In this document: piece after piece, positions 11,805-24,202 of the stretch
Position numbering within the stretch: position 1 is the first letter of the stretch
Layout of the letters: every line of letters starts with the position of its first letter
NCBI GenBank assembly: GCA_003049465.1
Contig: PYSS01000053.1
Location: 58,398-122,397, forward strand
DNA from: Magnaporthiopsis rhizophila
Taxonomy: Eukaryota; Ascomycota; Sordariomycetes; Magnaporthales; Magnaporthaceae
DNA length: 64,000 nt
Direction: 5' to 3'
Notes under the pieces: generated by a model
What the model was told of the DNA's origin: nothing
The model's database searches: none
Seen by the model: only the letters and a program-made list of their open reading frames with translations
Position numbers and translations under genes: made by a program

Positions 11805-12995
11805 ATGCCATCGTCTTTGCCGCCCGCGCCACCTATCATGCCAGCAACCCGCTATGTCGCAGGCCATGCCCTGACGATCTATGGCCTTGACGAGCTGTCG
11901 CCCACCGCCTCGCGCGTGACCATCCTCTGGCTGCTCCACGGCCGCCTCTGCACCACCGCCGATATGGCCGACGTTGCCGCCCGTTCTGTCGGCACCTTCC
12001 GGGATCATCCGCGGTCAGCCGAGCGCGGCCTGCTCGCCATCGCCTTTGACCAGCGCAACCACTCCGCTCGCCAGGTCAACCCGCTGGCTAACGAGGGCTG
12101 GGCGCAAGGGAACGCCGCCCACGCACAGGATATGTTTGTAAGCAGCGGGGGCCTGGCTCGATAGGAACGGCGAGCTAGACCTGCCATGATAAGGGCTAAT
12201 CAGGGGCACAATTGCGGTCCGGAAGGCTTTAGTTGCCGGCTCCGTGGTGGACGTCGGCCTGTTGATCGATCTTGTGCAAGGGAGTCTCTTCCCCGAGAAG
12301 CCAGACGCATTTATCGACTCTCACTATGTGCTCGGCGTCTCGCTGGGAGGCCATGGCGCCTGGCAGCTCCTGTTCGCTGACGAGCGAGTGAGGACTGTTG
12401 TGTCCATCATTGGCTGCCCTGATTACATGTGTAAGTCAGCACCGTCTCAAATAGAGTAAAGTCAATAATCCTGGTTGCTAATTGACAGCTGTCACACCGC
12501 CCAGTTCTCATGTCCGATCGTGCCAAGAAACTCAAGCTGCCAACAGCCAGCATCGCCGATGACGGAGCCGGCTTTCTGGGCAGCAAGGATTTCCCTCCGG
12601 ACCTCGTCCGAGCCTGCAGAAAGTTTGATCCCAAGGGCTTGGTCTTCGGAACCCAAGAACCTACTTGGCCGCTGTCCCCTGGCGGGGAAGGCCGGGTGAA
12701 GCAGCTTCTTGCGTCTCGACTCCGAGGCAAGAAGATCCTTAATTGCTACGGAGGCGCCGACAGGCTCGTGCCGTACCGCTGCTCGGAGCCGTTTCTAAAC
12801 TTCTTCAAGAAGGCGTGTGACCAATGGGCCCCCGAACTTGATGTCAGTTTCGACAGTCGCGAGTACCCAGAGGCGGGCCACGAGTTCGCCGATGATATGG
12901 TGTTGGACGCCGTCAAGTTCATTGTGGACGCGGCGGCGGCGGAGACAGGAAGCAGCAGTGGGAGAGCAGGCGGCGTGAACGTGTCCAGAATTTGA
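11805..12995 (+). CDS. Alpha/beta-hydrolase fold protein
   Basis: Three exons (11805-12133, 12204-12430, 12505-12995) give about 348 residues. The nucleophile elbow GVSLGG (G-x-S-x-G) is in exon 2. A late strand motif, KKILNCYGGADRLVPY, carries a candidate acid residue, and the catalytic His is in PEAGHEF near the C-terminus. ILWLLHG is the usual oxyanion-strand HG motif. It is probably a cytosolic esterase or lipase-like enzyme of unknown substrate. The 12431 donor with the 12504 AG gives the expected DYMFLMSDRA join; an AG 16 nt upstream breaks the frame. Intron 1 is odd: the consensus-looking GTAAGC donor at 12138 is out of frame with exon 2, whereas the poorer GTTTGT donor at 12134 is in frame. 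A sequencing frameshift is an alternative explanation. Confidence 0.8.
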
Positions 12996-13071
12996 GGTGT
13001 CCCTCAGCGGGATTGCCTAAGATTGGTATTTACCATTTGATAAAAGGCTTAGCCGGCCGCTCCTCTGATCG

Positions 13072-14019
13072 TCATATCCTCCAGGCGACGCCAGGCTGGG
13101 GAGCATTAGTCAAGGACTCGGTGCCATCAGTGAGAATGACAGTGTCGATGCCGCTCTTGACCTTTTCCTCGTCGTTACGAAAGAGTCTCTGGCTTATGCC
13201 CCAGGGATTCCGAGCCCGCCGCTTCCCTGCGAGTGCCTCTCCGGCTCCGTGGGGGTCATCGGTCCACTGGCCGATAACTTCTCTAACACCTCTCGCCATC
13301 ACTTCGTCTTTCTCCTTGGATACTTCTTGTCCACTAGGGTACACTGCCGGCGCATCCAGTTGCTCCACCGCCCGAAGCCAAGGAGGCAGATTAGGTGGGT
13401 TAATGCCGATGAAGTCGACACGGTCGAGAGGAAACCCAATGGCTGTACAGTGGGCATCCACGATTCGCATCCGCTTGAAAGCATGGCTCACAATAGTGAG
13501 CTTCACAGGCCATGTCGCATAGCGCCTCCAGAAGGCTACCACGGAGAAGAGGACATTATAATACGAGTCAAGGGCCTGCTCCTCAAGGATGATGCGGGGT
13601 GAGAGCGGGATGGGCGACAGCGGATGCCCCTGAGCGCCGTTCGTAGAGGGATCTTCGAGAGGCATAAACCCGAAATATCCATTCGCGGCTGCCAGATTTG
13701 CGTAGCTCCGCGCTTCCGATAGAGCAGTCTCCTTCCATGTCGGGCCACTGGTGTGAGACCGGCGGTCAGGACAACAATAGCGCCGAGTGACACCGGAGGA
13801 GCGGTAGTCGGAGCCTCACCCAGAAAACGCCAAGGCGGAGCGGTCATCATCATGGAGGGAACGGAGGCCGGCCTTGATGTGCTCGATGAAGGTTGGTGTC
13901 TCGCCCCGTTTGTAGCTCTCGATCAACCACTCGGACTCGTCCTGTCCCTTTTGCGGCCCGCCCAGCCAGATGGCGTGGCCGCAGACAACGATGAGGTGGT
14001 TGGGTACAGGCGCCTCCAT
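13072..14019 (-). CDS. DUF218-family protein
   Basis: Two exons (14019-13820, 13747-13072) join in phase to 291 residues. The N-terminus HLIVVCGHAIWLGG, then DESEWLIESYKRGETPTFIEH and, across the splice, LAFSGGPTWKETALSEARSY are typical of the fungal DUF218 (SanA/YdcF-like) group. Further along come HCTAIGFPLDRVDFIGI and a region that follows conserved positions of this family. In bacteria the fold is linked to envelope processes; in fungi the function is not known. No signal peptide or clear membrane segment is visible. The gene converges on the hydrolase, with only 76 bases between their stop codons, so the transcripts may overlap. Confidence 0.85.
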
Positions 14020-14756
14020 TCTGCTTGGAAATACGAAGGGTGCAGCTTGGTCCCTGTCCTTTCAGCTTTGTGGTGGTTCACCGGGCAACACAGGCAAGCA
14101 AAAAGACACAACAACAAGAAACGAGCCCTTTGTGCTGCCAGTGACTCACGGCATTGATTTGGCCTGCTGCGATGTGAAATGTCGACCGTCGCGGCCCACA
14201 AAGCGTCAAACGGCGACGACGGCCTGTCGATTTTCGTGACTGGGGGAGGCTCCAGAACTGTTGCCGCGGTCAGGGGAGGCTGATCCGCCCGACGTGCAGG
14301 TGGTACCTGGCCCTCTCACCAAGCCAGGGGGAACAATGGGGTACCTTTGTGTCAATGGTCCGTGCACACCACGGAGCATGGGTCTGTGTTTGGGGCATGC
14401 TGCACGAAAGCCAGGCCCCGCCGGCCGCCCACTCAAAAAGGAAGTCCAAATTGATCCATCATCCACTTCTTCCCGCCGGGCGGACTTGACCCTCTGCTCC
14501 CATTCCCTGTTTCCTTCCTGAGCCTCCAAACTCTCGTGGGGAACGCGCCAGCCCGGATCACGCCGCGACCCGAAGAAGCAATCCTTCGGCACCTATCTCC
14601 CAGCGCCCAGCGACATCTTCCATTTTTGGTCTTGTCTTTTTGCCATTTCTTTTTGCCTTCTTCTTTGCTTTTTGTCGCTCACTGCCGTGCCGAAGCCTTC
14701 CTCGCCAAATCCTCAATCCTGGCGCTCCGAAGCCAGCCTTTCGACCGCCTGCAAAT
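14020..14756. promoter_or_regulatory. Divergent promoter, DUF218 / unknown Pro-Ser protein
   Basis: About 740 bases between divergent start codons. A pyrimidine-rich stretch at 14620-14690 precedes the + strand gene and is probably its leader or transcription start region. No other element is recognised. Confidence 0.4.
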
Positions 14757-16404
14757 ATGGGTCTCCCGTAAGTCGACCTCACAAAACACTTTGCGCCACG
14801 CATCCGACCACTCATTGCGCGCGCGGCGCACCGCTGGCCATCTCCCAACCTACTCCCTCAAAATCGCATCGCGCTGGCGTCATCTGCAAGAGACGTGGGA
14901 AAGTGACGAGACGGTCAGAATTGCCCCCGCTGCGCGATCGCATTACGGATTGCCGCCATAGGCGGCCTTCTGCAATTCGCAATTCGTGCGGGAAGCAAAT
15001 CATTTCCCAACCGCGCCCGCGTGTCGACCGCTATCAAATCCATCTAACAAGAGGCAATTGTCGGCGCTTTGCAGGTTGTACAATGCCCCCGTCCAGTCCG
15101 ATGTCCGATCGCGGCCCCCGCCGAAAAGCCCCATCCACTCCCGGTCAGCCATCCGCCGTGCCCAACGTGGTAGATATGAAAACGGCGAGTGGGCCGAGGC
15201 GCGCCACCGTGTTCTCGCCCAGGAGCTCGGCAGGCTGACGCGCGAGAGCGCCTCTGCCGCCGAAGAGCCGCTCCGGATGCCCCCTTGGGCCAGTGGATCG
15301 GTCTACCCAGCGCGGGAAGCCACCCCGTCCATGCCAAGTAGTCGTCCCGGCGCGAGGCCTCTGCGCCCCGCCTTCTCCCAGGACCCAGTCGCTCGTCGGT
15401 CAGGGCCCCTGGACGAGCGCTCCGTCGCCGTCATGGGCGAGCGCTGGGCCGACCTTTACACACGTGCTGGCCCGGACTCGTCGTTGGTGGATCGCGCCGA
15501 GGCGTTGCGTGTCTCTGTGCACCGGGACCGCGAGAGATCTGAACGCAGTCAGCAAGCCGCTCGTCGCGCAGAGGTGAGTGAGCCACCAGCTCATTATGAT
15601 TTGCCCTTTTATTTTCATCGTGCTAAACATTTGGGATGCTAGAATCGGAGTTTGCGCGTGCGCAGGCCGCGGGTGCTGCTTGCAGGCCGCATGCCGCCGC
15701 GCCCAGTCTATAGCCGCAACGCCGGCCGCTCATCCAACTCACCCCCACCGCCGGCCCCGCCCCCCGATCTGGGCGGCCTGGACAGGCCGAACCCGGCCTC
15801 TCGGAGGTCACGCACACCGGATCTTTACGTCCCTCCTGAGGCGACAGCAACTACGGCAGCGCAGTCAGCTAGACTGGACGGGCTTGGTGATCGCAACCGT
15901 AGTCTCAGCCTCAGCCCGGCCGAGGACGGTTGGGACACGCTGCTCACCACGCTCACGCCGGATCCGCAACCAAGCGTGGGATCGTCTTTCGCATCCACAT
16001 CGGCGTCACTTTCGGCTGCTACGTCACAGGGCGTCGCCGCCGGTTCGTCGGCAAATACGTCCATGACCGGACGAGACACGGTTGCTGATGGATCCATGTC
16101 GGACCCCAACTGCGAGTCTGGCTGCGAGAACTCGGACACTGAGGGTGACGAGGACGAGGACGACGAGGATGCCGTCCGCCTTGCCCTGGCGCGCTTCCCG
16201 GGGAGCGGTGGAGACTTGGGCCACCGATCTTACGCCGAGGTCGCGGGCCGCACGGGCTCCAATAGCAGCGGCGGAGAGGATCCGCTGGAGTTTCTGGGCG
16301 ATATGCAGCGCATAGTGCGCCACTTTGCCCGGCGAGAGGACATTCCCGACGAGTGGTGGGCCGAGGTCGGTCTCAGTCGTACTCTTTCACGGGCATCCAA
16401 CTGA
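14757..16404 (+). CDS. Uncharacterised Pro/Ser/Arg-rich protein with acidic patch
   Basis: Three exons (14757-14767, 15075-15573, 15643-16404) join in phase to about 423 residues. I do not recognise a domain. The protein starts MGLPLYNAPVQSDVRSRPPP, with the first four residues largely encoded by an 11-nt exon ahead of a 307-nt intron. The first half is rich in Arg, Pro and Ser and may hold a helical stretch (ERWADLYTRAG, then RAEALRVSVHRDRERSERSQQAARRAE). The middle is Ser/Thr-rich and disordered, followed by an acidic run around EGDEDEDDEDA. The C-terminus has a folded-looking motif, DPLEFLGDMQRIVRHFARREDIPDEWW is its span, near residues 390-415. Clean splice phases and strong GTAAGT/GTGAGT donors support a real gene. 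No membrane segment or signal peptide is seen. Confidence 0.75.
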
Positions 16405-18115
16405 ATCATGCGGACGCACCAGACCGCCAGGGACATGTGTCCAAGGCTGCTCTGCACCCGACGTGGGGTGATGATCTCCCCGCTATCATGCCTGGGTATT
16501 TGCTAGGCATCTTCACACGGCGAGAGAGATGCGTCAAGGGGTTCCTGCTTTCTTCTTTCTATTCCATTCCTCTTGGTCTTGTTCTTTGATATTTCACTGC
16601 CATATCGTCGATAATGCTTGGGAGTTCTGGAGTTTTGGAGGGGACGGAAAACAAAACGCTGCAGGCTTACGCAGCTTTGGTCATGGGACACTGGATTTCT
16701 CATCTGTACTTTGTTGGGACAATGGCCAGGGGATACTAATTTACATCTTTGGCCCGTTTGGAGTGGCCCCAAATTGATGATATATGTCCTGTGTGCACTT
16801 GTGATTCGAGGTTTCTACTGCCCTCTGGAGAAGGTAGGTAGCGAGAAAGAAAACCCATAAACGCAAGGCGAGTGACCTCGTATATGCATCCGTATTTTGT
16901 GCGAGACAATCTGTGAAGCTAACAGTCGTGTGCGACGCGGCTCCATCTTTGACCGGGTTCAAATTCGACGGCGCTCGCGAACGCGCTGCAGGAGGCTTGC
17001 ACCAGTCTAGTATCTAGTCGAATCGATCAATCCCGCCTTCCAGAAGACCGAGCTGGCATTCTGTTTCAAGACAGGCAGGAAAATAAATAACGAATCGGGC
17101 AGCCCGACTGCCTTAGGGAGGCTGATCTGGTGGTGTGCCTGCCAGCCTTACCACCAGGAGCCAGGGCTACAGCAGCACAAGCACATACTGGGGAACCTCT
17201 GAGTTGCATTAGGGCGGAGTTATGCGACAGAACAGAGAGGGAGGTCGGGCGGGAGAACTTGAGCACCCAGTTCCAGGCCCGTCCCACGCCTCCCGTTGAT
17301 CTGTGCCTTTGTTTCGATTGGGTTAGGCAGATGATTCTTTGCAGGGGCGGTCCATCCCGTATGACGACTACCTACCGGTATTTTTCCAGGAATAATTCTT
17401 TCTTTTTCCTTGTTCCAGCGCCCGCTTCCAGTCGCCCGCTATTTGCGACCTCAACAATTAATTCAGGTCCATGGGAGTCGACTACACCTAAGGTGCACTT
17501 GGACCTGGCGCCAATCTGTGCTACCGCCCGCCGGAGCTAAGGTGGTGCCCTTTGTTGCTCCCGTCGGCGCGCTTGTTACACAGGGCGGGCGGGACAGACT
17601 AGGGTAGCATGGTGGATGACCGCAAACGGATCCCTTGGGACGTCCAGGCGTCGAGTTAGGCGGCGCATTGAAATTTGAACGGGTATTCACCGCCCGTTGT
17701 TGTTTGTTTCGAGTTTTGGCCCTGCCTCGGTGCCCAACCAGATCGCGTGCCCCATATCCCATATTCCCGCTAAGCAGCCCGTGTGCGGCACGGCCTGGGA
17801 GGGGGACGTGCTTCTGCTTGAGCTTTTTGATTGCCACCAACGCATTAGCATCCAGGGCAGGATTAGGTTGGTGCACGGCGCCCAGATAGGTGCTATAGCC
17901 AACCCGGCCGATAGCAGCCAGCTTGACATTGAAGCCCAAGAACCGTGCCAGGCTGCACCAGCTTTCTGCCCTCCATCCTTCCTTGGCTGCTCTTCTCGCT
18001 CCCACGGACCTTGTTCGCTGCCAAACATTCAGGGACAAGAGCCAGCGGTGCCTGTGCTGTGCCTGGTTCGAACTGTACGCTTGAACTGGCAGAAACTGGG
18101 GTCCCCGATCCGGCG

Positions 18116-18146
<31 letters not shown>

Positions 18147-18764
18147 CCTTTTCCCCTCCCTTCTCTCATCCCTTCCTCCTCTCCCACGCTACCTTTCCTA
18201 CCTGTACTTTTCCCTCTTTTCTTCTTCTTTTTTTTTTCTTCCTTCGTCCACCGCCGGCCTGCTCAATCACGGACGGCGTCTGGCCACCTAGGGAAACAAG
18301 GGAACAATAGGTCCATTCGACGGCAGAAAAATGCAGCTCCGGAGAAACCCCACTTTAAGCAGTAATCTCCAGTCTTGACGACATCCACCGAACCACCTGC
18401 CCGGAAACCTATGCGAGCGCAGACGAACGGGCCCGCATGTGCAGATCCGGAGGCCACGTCCAGACAGCACCGCTGCCTGCCTTTGTGCTTGTGGAATGAG
18501 CAGGCACCGAGCCACCTCGCTCTTTTCTTCCTTCTCCGCCCCTCCTTCGCCCTCCTCCGCCGCCGCCGCCGCCGCCGCCGATATTTCCACACCGACCTCT
18601 GCCCTCGACGGCCGCTCTCTGCCCCGTGGACCGCTGACCGCCTCCCACCGGTCGACCAACCCTCCCGCCTCCGCGGGCCGATACGATCCATAGCCGTCGG
18701 GACTGAGGAGGCTGCCTCGACTGGGCTGACCCGGTCCGGGGCAGCGACGTGAAAGAAGACAGCC
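16405..18764. other. Gene-free 2.4 kb upstream of SepH
   Basis: No coherent gene model was found on either strand. It contains a T28 tract at 18119-18146, other T-rich stretches to 18240 and a (CCG)n-like microsatellite near 18557-18580. These lie within 650 bases of the kinase start, so the right part is probably the kinase promoter and leader. Confidence 0.45.
18119..18146. repeat. Poly-T tract (T28)
   Basis: An uninterrupted run of 28 T, followed by pyrimidine-rich sequence to about 18243. It lies about 620 bases upstream of the SepH start codon. Confidence 0.9.
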
Positions 18765-21700
18765 ATGGCGCCAGGCAGCAGCTCCGCCGAGAGGGTATAC
18801 CACCACCAGCAGAACGGCAGCAATGGCAGCAAGGCTAGCAGCAGGACACCAGGGACGCCACGCAAGGAGGCCCGCAGCAGTAGCAATGCGCGGGAACGAG
18901 CGCTGCAAGACCCTGGTCTGAAGGACTACGTGCGTCGCTCGCCCCCCTGCCCGTCTGCCCGCACCTAGCACCCGCCCACCTCACGTTGACTCTCTGCCAT
19001 CTTGTATCTTGCTGCCCTCATGCAACTCTCCTCTCATTTCCTAGCCTCGATATATCACTAACCGGGCAAGGCGGTGTGGAACTGTAGCGGCTCGGAGACT
19101 GCATCGGCAAGGGCGCTTTTGGATCCGTATACAAGGCGTTCAATTGGGGCACCGGCGAGGCCGTGGCGGTCAAGCAGATCAAGCTTGTGGATGTGCCCAA
19201 GAGCGAGTTGCGCATGATCGAGGTACGCTGCAACCATCTCTCCGTCCCGCCCTGCCTCGACCTCTTGGCGGCACCCGGCAGTCGGCCCCGGATACGCGCT
19301 GTGTTGCGCGGCGAGTGTGCTGTCGTCCTTGCACACAACCCCCTAGCTGACGGTTAAATTCTCTATGTTTTCTTGTTTCAGGCTGAGATCGACTTGCTGA
19401 AGAACCTGAACGTAAGTCCACCTTGCCCCGCGATTAGAGGAGCGGCGCAGCCGGTTGATGGGGGTAGCGCTTGGCCAGTCCCCTTGAACCGGGTATTTCT
19501 TGGGTTTGGTCGCTGACTTGGGCTATTCTAGCATGACAACATTGTCAAGTACATTGGGTTTGTGAAGACTGCGGATTGCCTCAATATTATTCTCGAGTAA
19601 GTGACCAAAGAAAAAGACGCCACCCTGCTCTGTCCTCTAGGGATACAATCTCACAAACTCTTAGGTACTGCGAGAACGGATCTCTTCACTCTATCTGCAA
19701 GGCCTACGGCAAGTTTCCCGAGAACCTGGTGGGCGTGTACATGACCCAAGTGCTTCAGGGGCTGCAATACCTACACGATCAGGGTGTTATCCACCGCGAC
19801 ATCAAGGGCGCCAACATTCTTACGACCAAGGATGGCACCGTCAAGCTGGCCGACTTTGGTGTGTCCACCAGCACTCTCGCCGGCCCGGATAAGGAAGCTC
19901 AAGTTGTCGGCACACCGTACTGGATGGCCCCTGAGATCATCCAGCTGTCTGGCGCCACCTCTGCGTCCGATATCTGGAGCGTGGGGTGCACCGTAATCGA
20001 GCTCCTGCAGGGGAAACCACCATATCACAGCCTCGCGCCCATGCCGGCGCTGTTTGCCATCGTTAATGATGACCACCCGCCATTGCCCGAGGGCGTGTCT
20101 CCAGTGGGTGAACCTGTTTTCTTTATCTCCTTCCCTCTGGTGGCCACCATAATAACATAAACTTCCGGGAAACAGGCTGCCCGTGACTTTCTGATGCAGT
20201 GCTTTCAAAAAGACCCCAATCTCAGGGTGTCGGCCAGAAAGCTCCTCAAACACCCCTGGATTATGGGATCCAGGAGAAGTGATGCTCCCGTGTCCAAGGC
20301 CCCGTCCAACTTCAACGAAGCTGTTGAGGAGGTCAAGCAGTGGAACAAGGCCCTCAAGTCCTCAGAGAATAACCTGAGAGCTTCTATCGGCTCCGACGGC
20401 GCACCGCCGACACAACCATTCAGCGGACGGGCGAATTTGACCGCAGCAGCCAGGGGGCCCCTTACTATCCTGCCAAAACCGCGGCCGATTGTCGCGGATG
20501 CATTCCGGTCCCCAGAGATTCCGGACGACGACAACTGGGACAACGACTTTGCGACTGCCATCTCCCCTGGCGCATTACAGCTCCCACATCTCAAACCCCA
20601 GGATAATTTTGGGGGCTTGCTCTCTTCTGATCGCCTCAAGGCGTTCGCCTCGATCGACGACAGCAGGAACATGTCGGCAAATTGGGATGATGTCTTCGAC
20701 GGCGAGTTAGTGACCATCAAAAATTTACGCTCGCACATGACCGAATCAGATACTCAGCAAACCCTCCGACCCACGCCGAGGAAGCCCGACCCCGTCGAGA
20801 GGTCGGAAAAGAGAGCCGAAGCGGAGGCAAAGGCACAGAAACCGGGGAAGAGACGTTCTAGTAGGGCGTTGTCCTCGCAAGCAAAGTCGCCGACGAAGCT
20901 CAGTCTCGGATCAAAGTTCGAGCTCCCACCAAGGCCCGACTTGATATATCGAGAGCAGTCAGTCGAGGACTACTCGGACTTGTTTGACGAGAACGACCAG
21001 GTATTTGACAACAGACTTAGCCTCGTGCCAAAGGTAGACGCCCCGACTCTTGGTTCCCGCAACAGCAACCACGACGGAGCCATGCCAGGCCCCGCAACAG
21101 AGGGCGTTGTTTATACTGACTTCCCCCGGTAGGACTCGCCGCAACTATTCCATCCGTCGGACCTGACCAGCATGCCACGGTCCTCGCAGACGCCCGTCGG
21201 CGGAAGCATGAGGCGTGCGGCTCAGCCAAGGCCGTCGGTCCTGCAGGACCGGAACATGCGAAGGACGCGGTCGACGATTGAGATACAACGATTCGCCGAG
21301 AACGAAAGTGACGAGGACTTTTCCGACATATTCGGCCCAACCGACGCTCTCACGGAGAAAGAAGAGAGCGAAGCCGGGTCTGAAGATGGCGGTCGCATGT
21401 TCCTCTCGAAGCTGTCCAACAACTCATGGTTGGGCGATGACGAGGACGAGGACGACCCGTTCGCACTGTTGGAGCCCGGGTGGGACGAGATGGACCTCGA
21501 GGCCAATATCGCAAGAGACCGCCACGCGAGGCTGTCCCACAAGGTGGAGGAGCTGGTTCGGTCGCTAAAGACGACAGAGGGCGAGGACACGCTTCTTGGT
21601 GTTTCTGAAGATCTGGTATGATGCCACTCCACTGTTCGACCGAGATGTTGAATGCTCCGGCACTGCATGCATTGCTAACATTCACCCCCACGCCATCCCT

Positions 21701-24202
21701 CTTAGCTGAGTCTTCTGTGGGAGAACAGCGAGGTCAAGGATCTCATAATCAGCGCTCATGGCTTGCTGCCGATCCTCGAAATCCTCGAGCCCTGTACGGT
21801 CAAGAGCCGTCAGCACATGATCCTGCAGCTTCTCAAAATAGTCAATGCGGTATGTGAAATGGCCATGGCAGCCCCGAGATTGTCGTGCCAAATGGCACAG
21901 TATCCAGCAGGATGTGCCATCACAACTGACCCTTGTTTCGTGACAGATCATTCTCAACGATGTCGAGCTGCAAGAAAATCTTTGTTTCGTAGGAGGAATC
22001 CCCATCATCACAAAGTTTGCGGCCAGGCAATATTCGAATGAGATCCGGCTCGAGGCTGCCGCGTTCGTCAGGCAGATGTACCAGACCTCGACCCTGACGT
22101 TGCAAATGTTTGTCAGCGCCGGTGGTCTGAACGTGCTAGTCGAGTTCCTAGACGAGGACTATGATGCCTCGCGGGACCTTGTCCTGATTGGCGTGAACGG
22201 CATCTGGAACGTCTTTGAGCTTCAGGGGCCGACGCCCAAGAACGACTTTTGCAGAATATTCTCTCGCAGCAAAATCCTGGACCCGCTCGCTCTTGTTCTC
22301 CACAAAGTCCTGGACGAGGACGACAAGGACGAGCTGACGGAGCTCATCGAGGGCCGGATAGTGAACATCTTCTACCTGTTCTCACAGGCGGAAAACTACG
22401 TCAAGGAGGTTGTAGCGGAGAGACAAGTCCTGAAGAGTGAGTCCCACCAGACGACAAGCATGGATGCGGGCATATACATGTTCCGTTCTCCCTAGTTATG
22501 AAGGAGCCAGCCACGCTGACCAACCACCTACTCGTTCACAGCTGTTCTCAAGGACCTCCGCCGGATGTCGCCACTCCACCAAATCACCATGCTCAAGTTT
22601 ATCAAGAACTTGTCCATGCTGTCGCGAACGCTCGAGTCGCTGCACTCGGCTGATGCTATCGACTTTTTGATAGACTTGCTGGGCTACAGCATGAAGAAAG
22701 GCCACAAGCACTTCCGCGAGATATCCAACCAGGTGCTCAACACCATGTTCAACCTATGCAGGCTCAGCAAGGAGAGGCAGGAATACGCAGCCGTCAACGG
22801 CATAATCCCTCTGTTGCTCAAGATCATGCAGACGGATCGGCCACCCAAGGAGTTTGCACTTCCCATTCTCTGCGATATGGCCCACTCGGGCAGTAAGGGG
22901 CGCCGCTACCTGTGGCAGAACAAGGGACTGGACTTTTATGTGTCGCTCATTGCAGATCAGTACTGGCAGGTCAGCGCCCTGGACTCGATCTCGGTGTGGC
23001 TGCAGGAGGAGACGGCCAAGGTGGAAAACCACCTTCTGGAGGGCAAGTTCACCAAGGCCATCACGTCGTGCTTCAACACGTCCAAGGCAAACTCGTTCGA
23101 CCCGGGAGTGCTGGAGCCGCTGATCAAGGTGCTTCGTCTGTCGCCAGCGCTGGCGGCGTCGCTGGCAAAGTCGGAGATGTACTCTGGCCTCGCGCAAAAG
23201 CTGTGTCACAAGAAGGCGCAGGTGCGGCTGAACCTCCTGCGGCTGGTGCGCAACATCATGGACGCCTGCGAGTCGGAAAACGGCAGCAGCAGCATGGCTA
23301 CTGCCAGCAGCGGACGACAGCTCCGCGGCCTTTTTGAGCAGATACAGCTCCTCGCCGAGAAGGACCCGGCGGTGCTGGTGCGCAACCTAGCATCAGAGCT
23401 GCTGCGATCTCGCCTGGACCCGGACGGCGTTGCCAACCCATTGAGCCTGAGCGGCTCGGCCTCGGTGGTGGGCGGCAGCTCCTCGTCCAGCAGCAACGGC
23501 GCCTCAGTGGCGGGCACGTCGTCCCGCTCGCGGTCCGGCCCACGGCGCACGAGTTCGTCTTACACGCCGCCCACACTCCAACCTTCGGCCTCGGCGCCAC
23601 CGATAACGCCCACGCATCACCGCCAGTCGCAGTCGGCAGCCGCCTACATCGAGGTGGCGGCGACTCCACGCCGAGCGGCCACGTTGGCGGCAGAGCGAGA
23701 TGGCGGCATCTTCCGGCCGAGAAGTCGCGACGGGGCGGGATCGACCACGTCATCGGTGTCGTCGTCATCGTCCTCCATACCGAGACGAATTAGCGGCGAC
23801 GGAAGCACTCTCTTGGGTGGTAAGAACAGCAATGGTACGGGAGGAGCCAACAGCAGGCTACCGCGGACGTCGAGTGTGTACGGGCGCCAGAGCCTGGCGG
23901 CGGGGGCAGGGGCCTCCATGCCAACCATCGTGAACCGGCTAGACCGGTCAGAAAGCTCGTCCTCAAACAAGGAGAACGCGCACGGTGGTGGGGCTAGCAG
24001 ATACGCGCAGCACATGATCGCAACTAGCAGCTACGAGAGGGAGCGGGGAGAGCGGGACCGCGAGAGGGACGCTAGAGAGAGGGGAGAGAGATCGGACCGG
24101 CTGGTGGAGAGGGCCGAGCGGGTGGCGGCGCAGCAGTACAAGCGACGAAACCGCATGACGGCCAGCACGTCGGACATCGAGCCAGGAGCCGGCACGCGAT
24201 GA
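18765..24202 (+). CDS. sepH: SepH/Cdc7-type septation initiation kinase
   Basis: Ten exons (18765-18929, 19088-19222, 19382-19411, 19532-19596, 19665-20103, 20176-21033, 21133-21615, 21706-21849, 21947-22436, 22542-24202) join in phase to 1,489 residues. The Ser/Thr kinase domain covers about residues 56-310: glycine loop GKGAFGSVYK, VAVK (K84), HRDIKGAN (D177), DFG (D195) and GTPYWMAPE. This is the STE/MAP3K-epsilon branch that includes Aspergillus SepH and fission yeast Cdc7. The C-terminal half, from exon 8 on, has armadillo-like helical repeats (LLPILEILEP, GGIPIITKFA, NGIIPLLLKIM). A Ser/Arg-rich disordered tail starts near residue 1230. The kinase acts in the septation initiation network at spindle pole bodies and triggers septum formation. 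The start is ATG 18765, in frame with a short Ser-rich N-terminus. Confidence 0.95.

Noticed and set aside
16956..16966. tRNA B-box-like GGTTCAAATTC
   Set aside because: No A box at the right distance and no acceptor-stem pairing around it.
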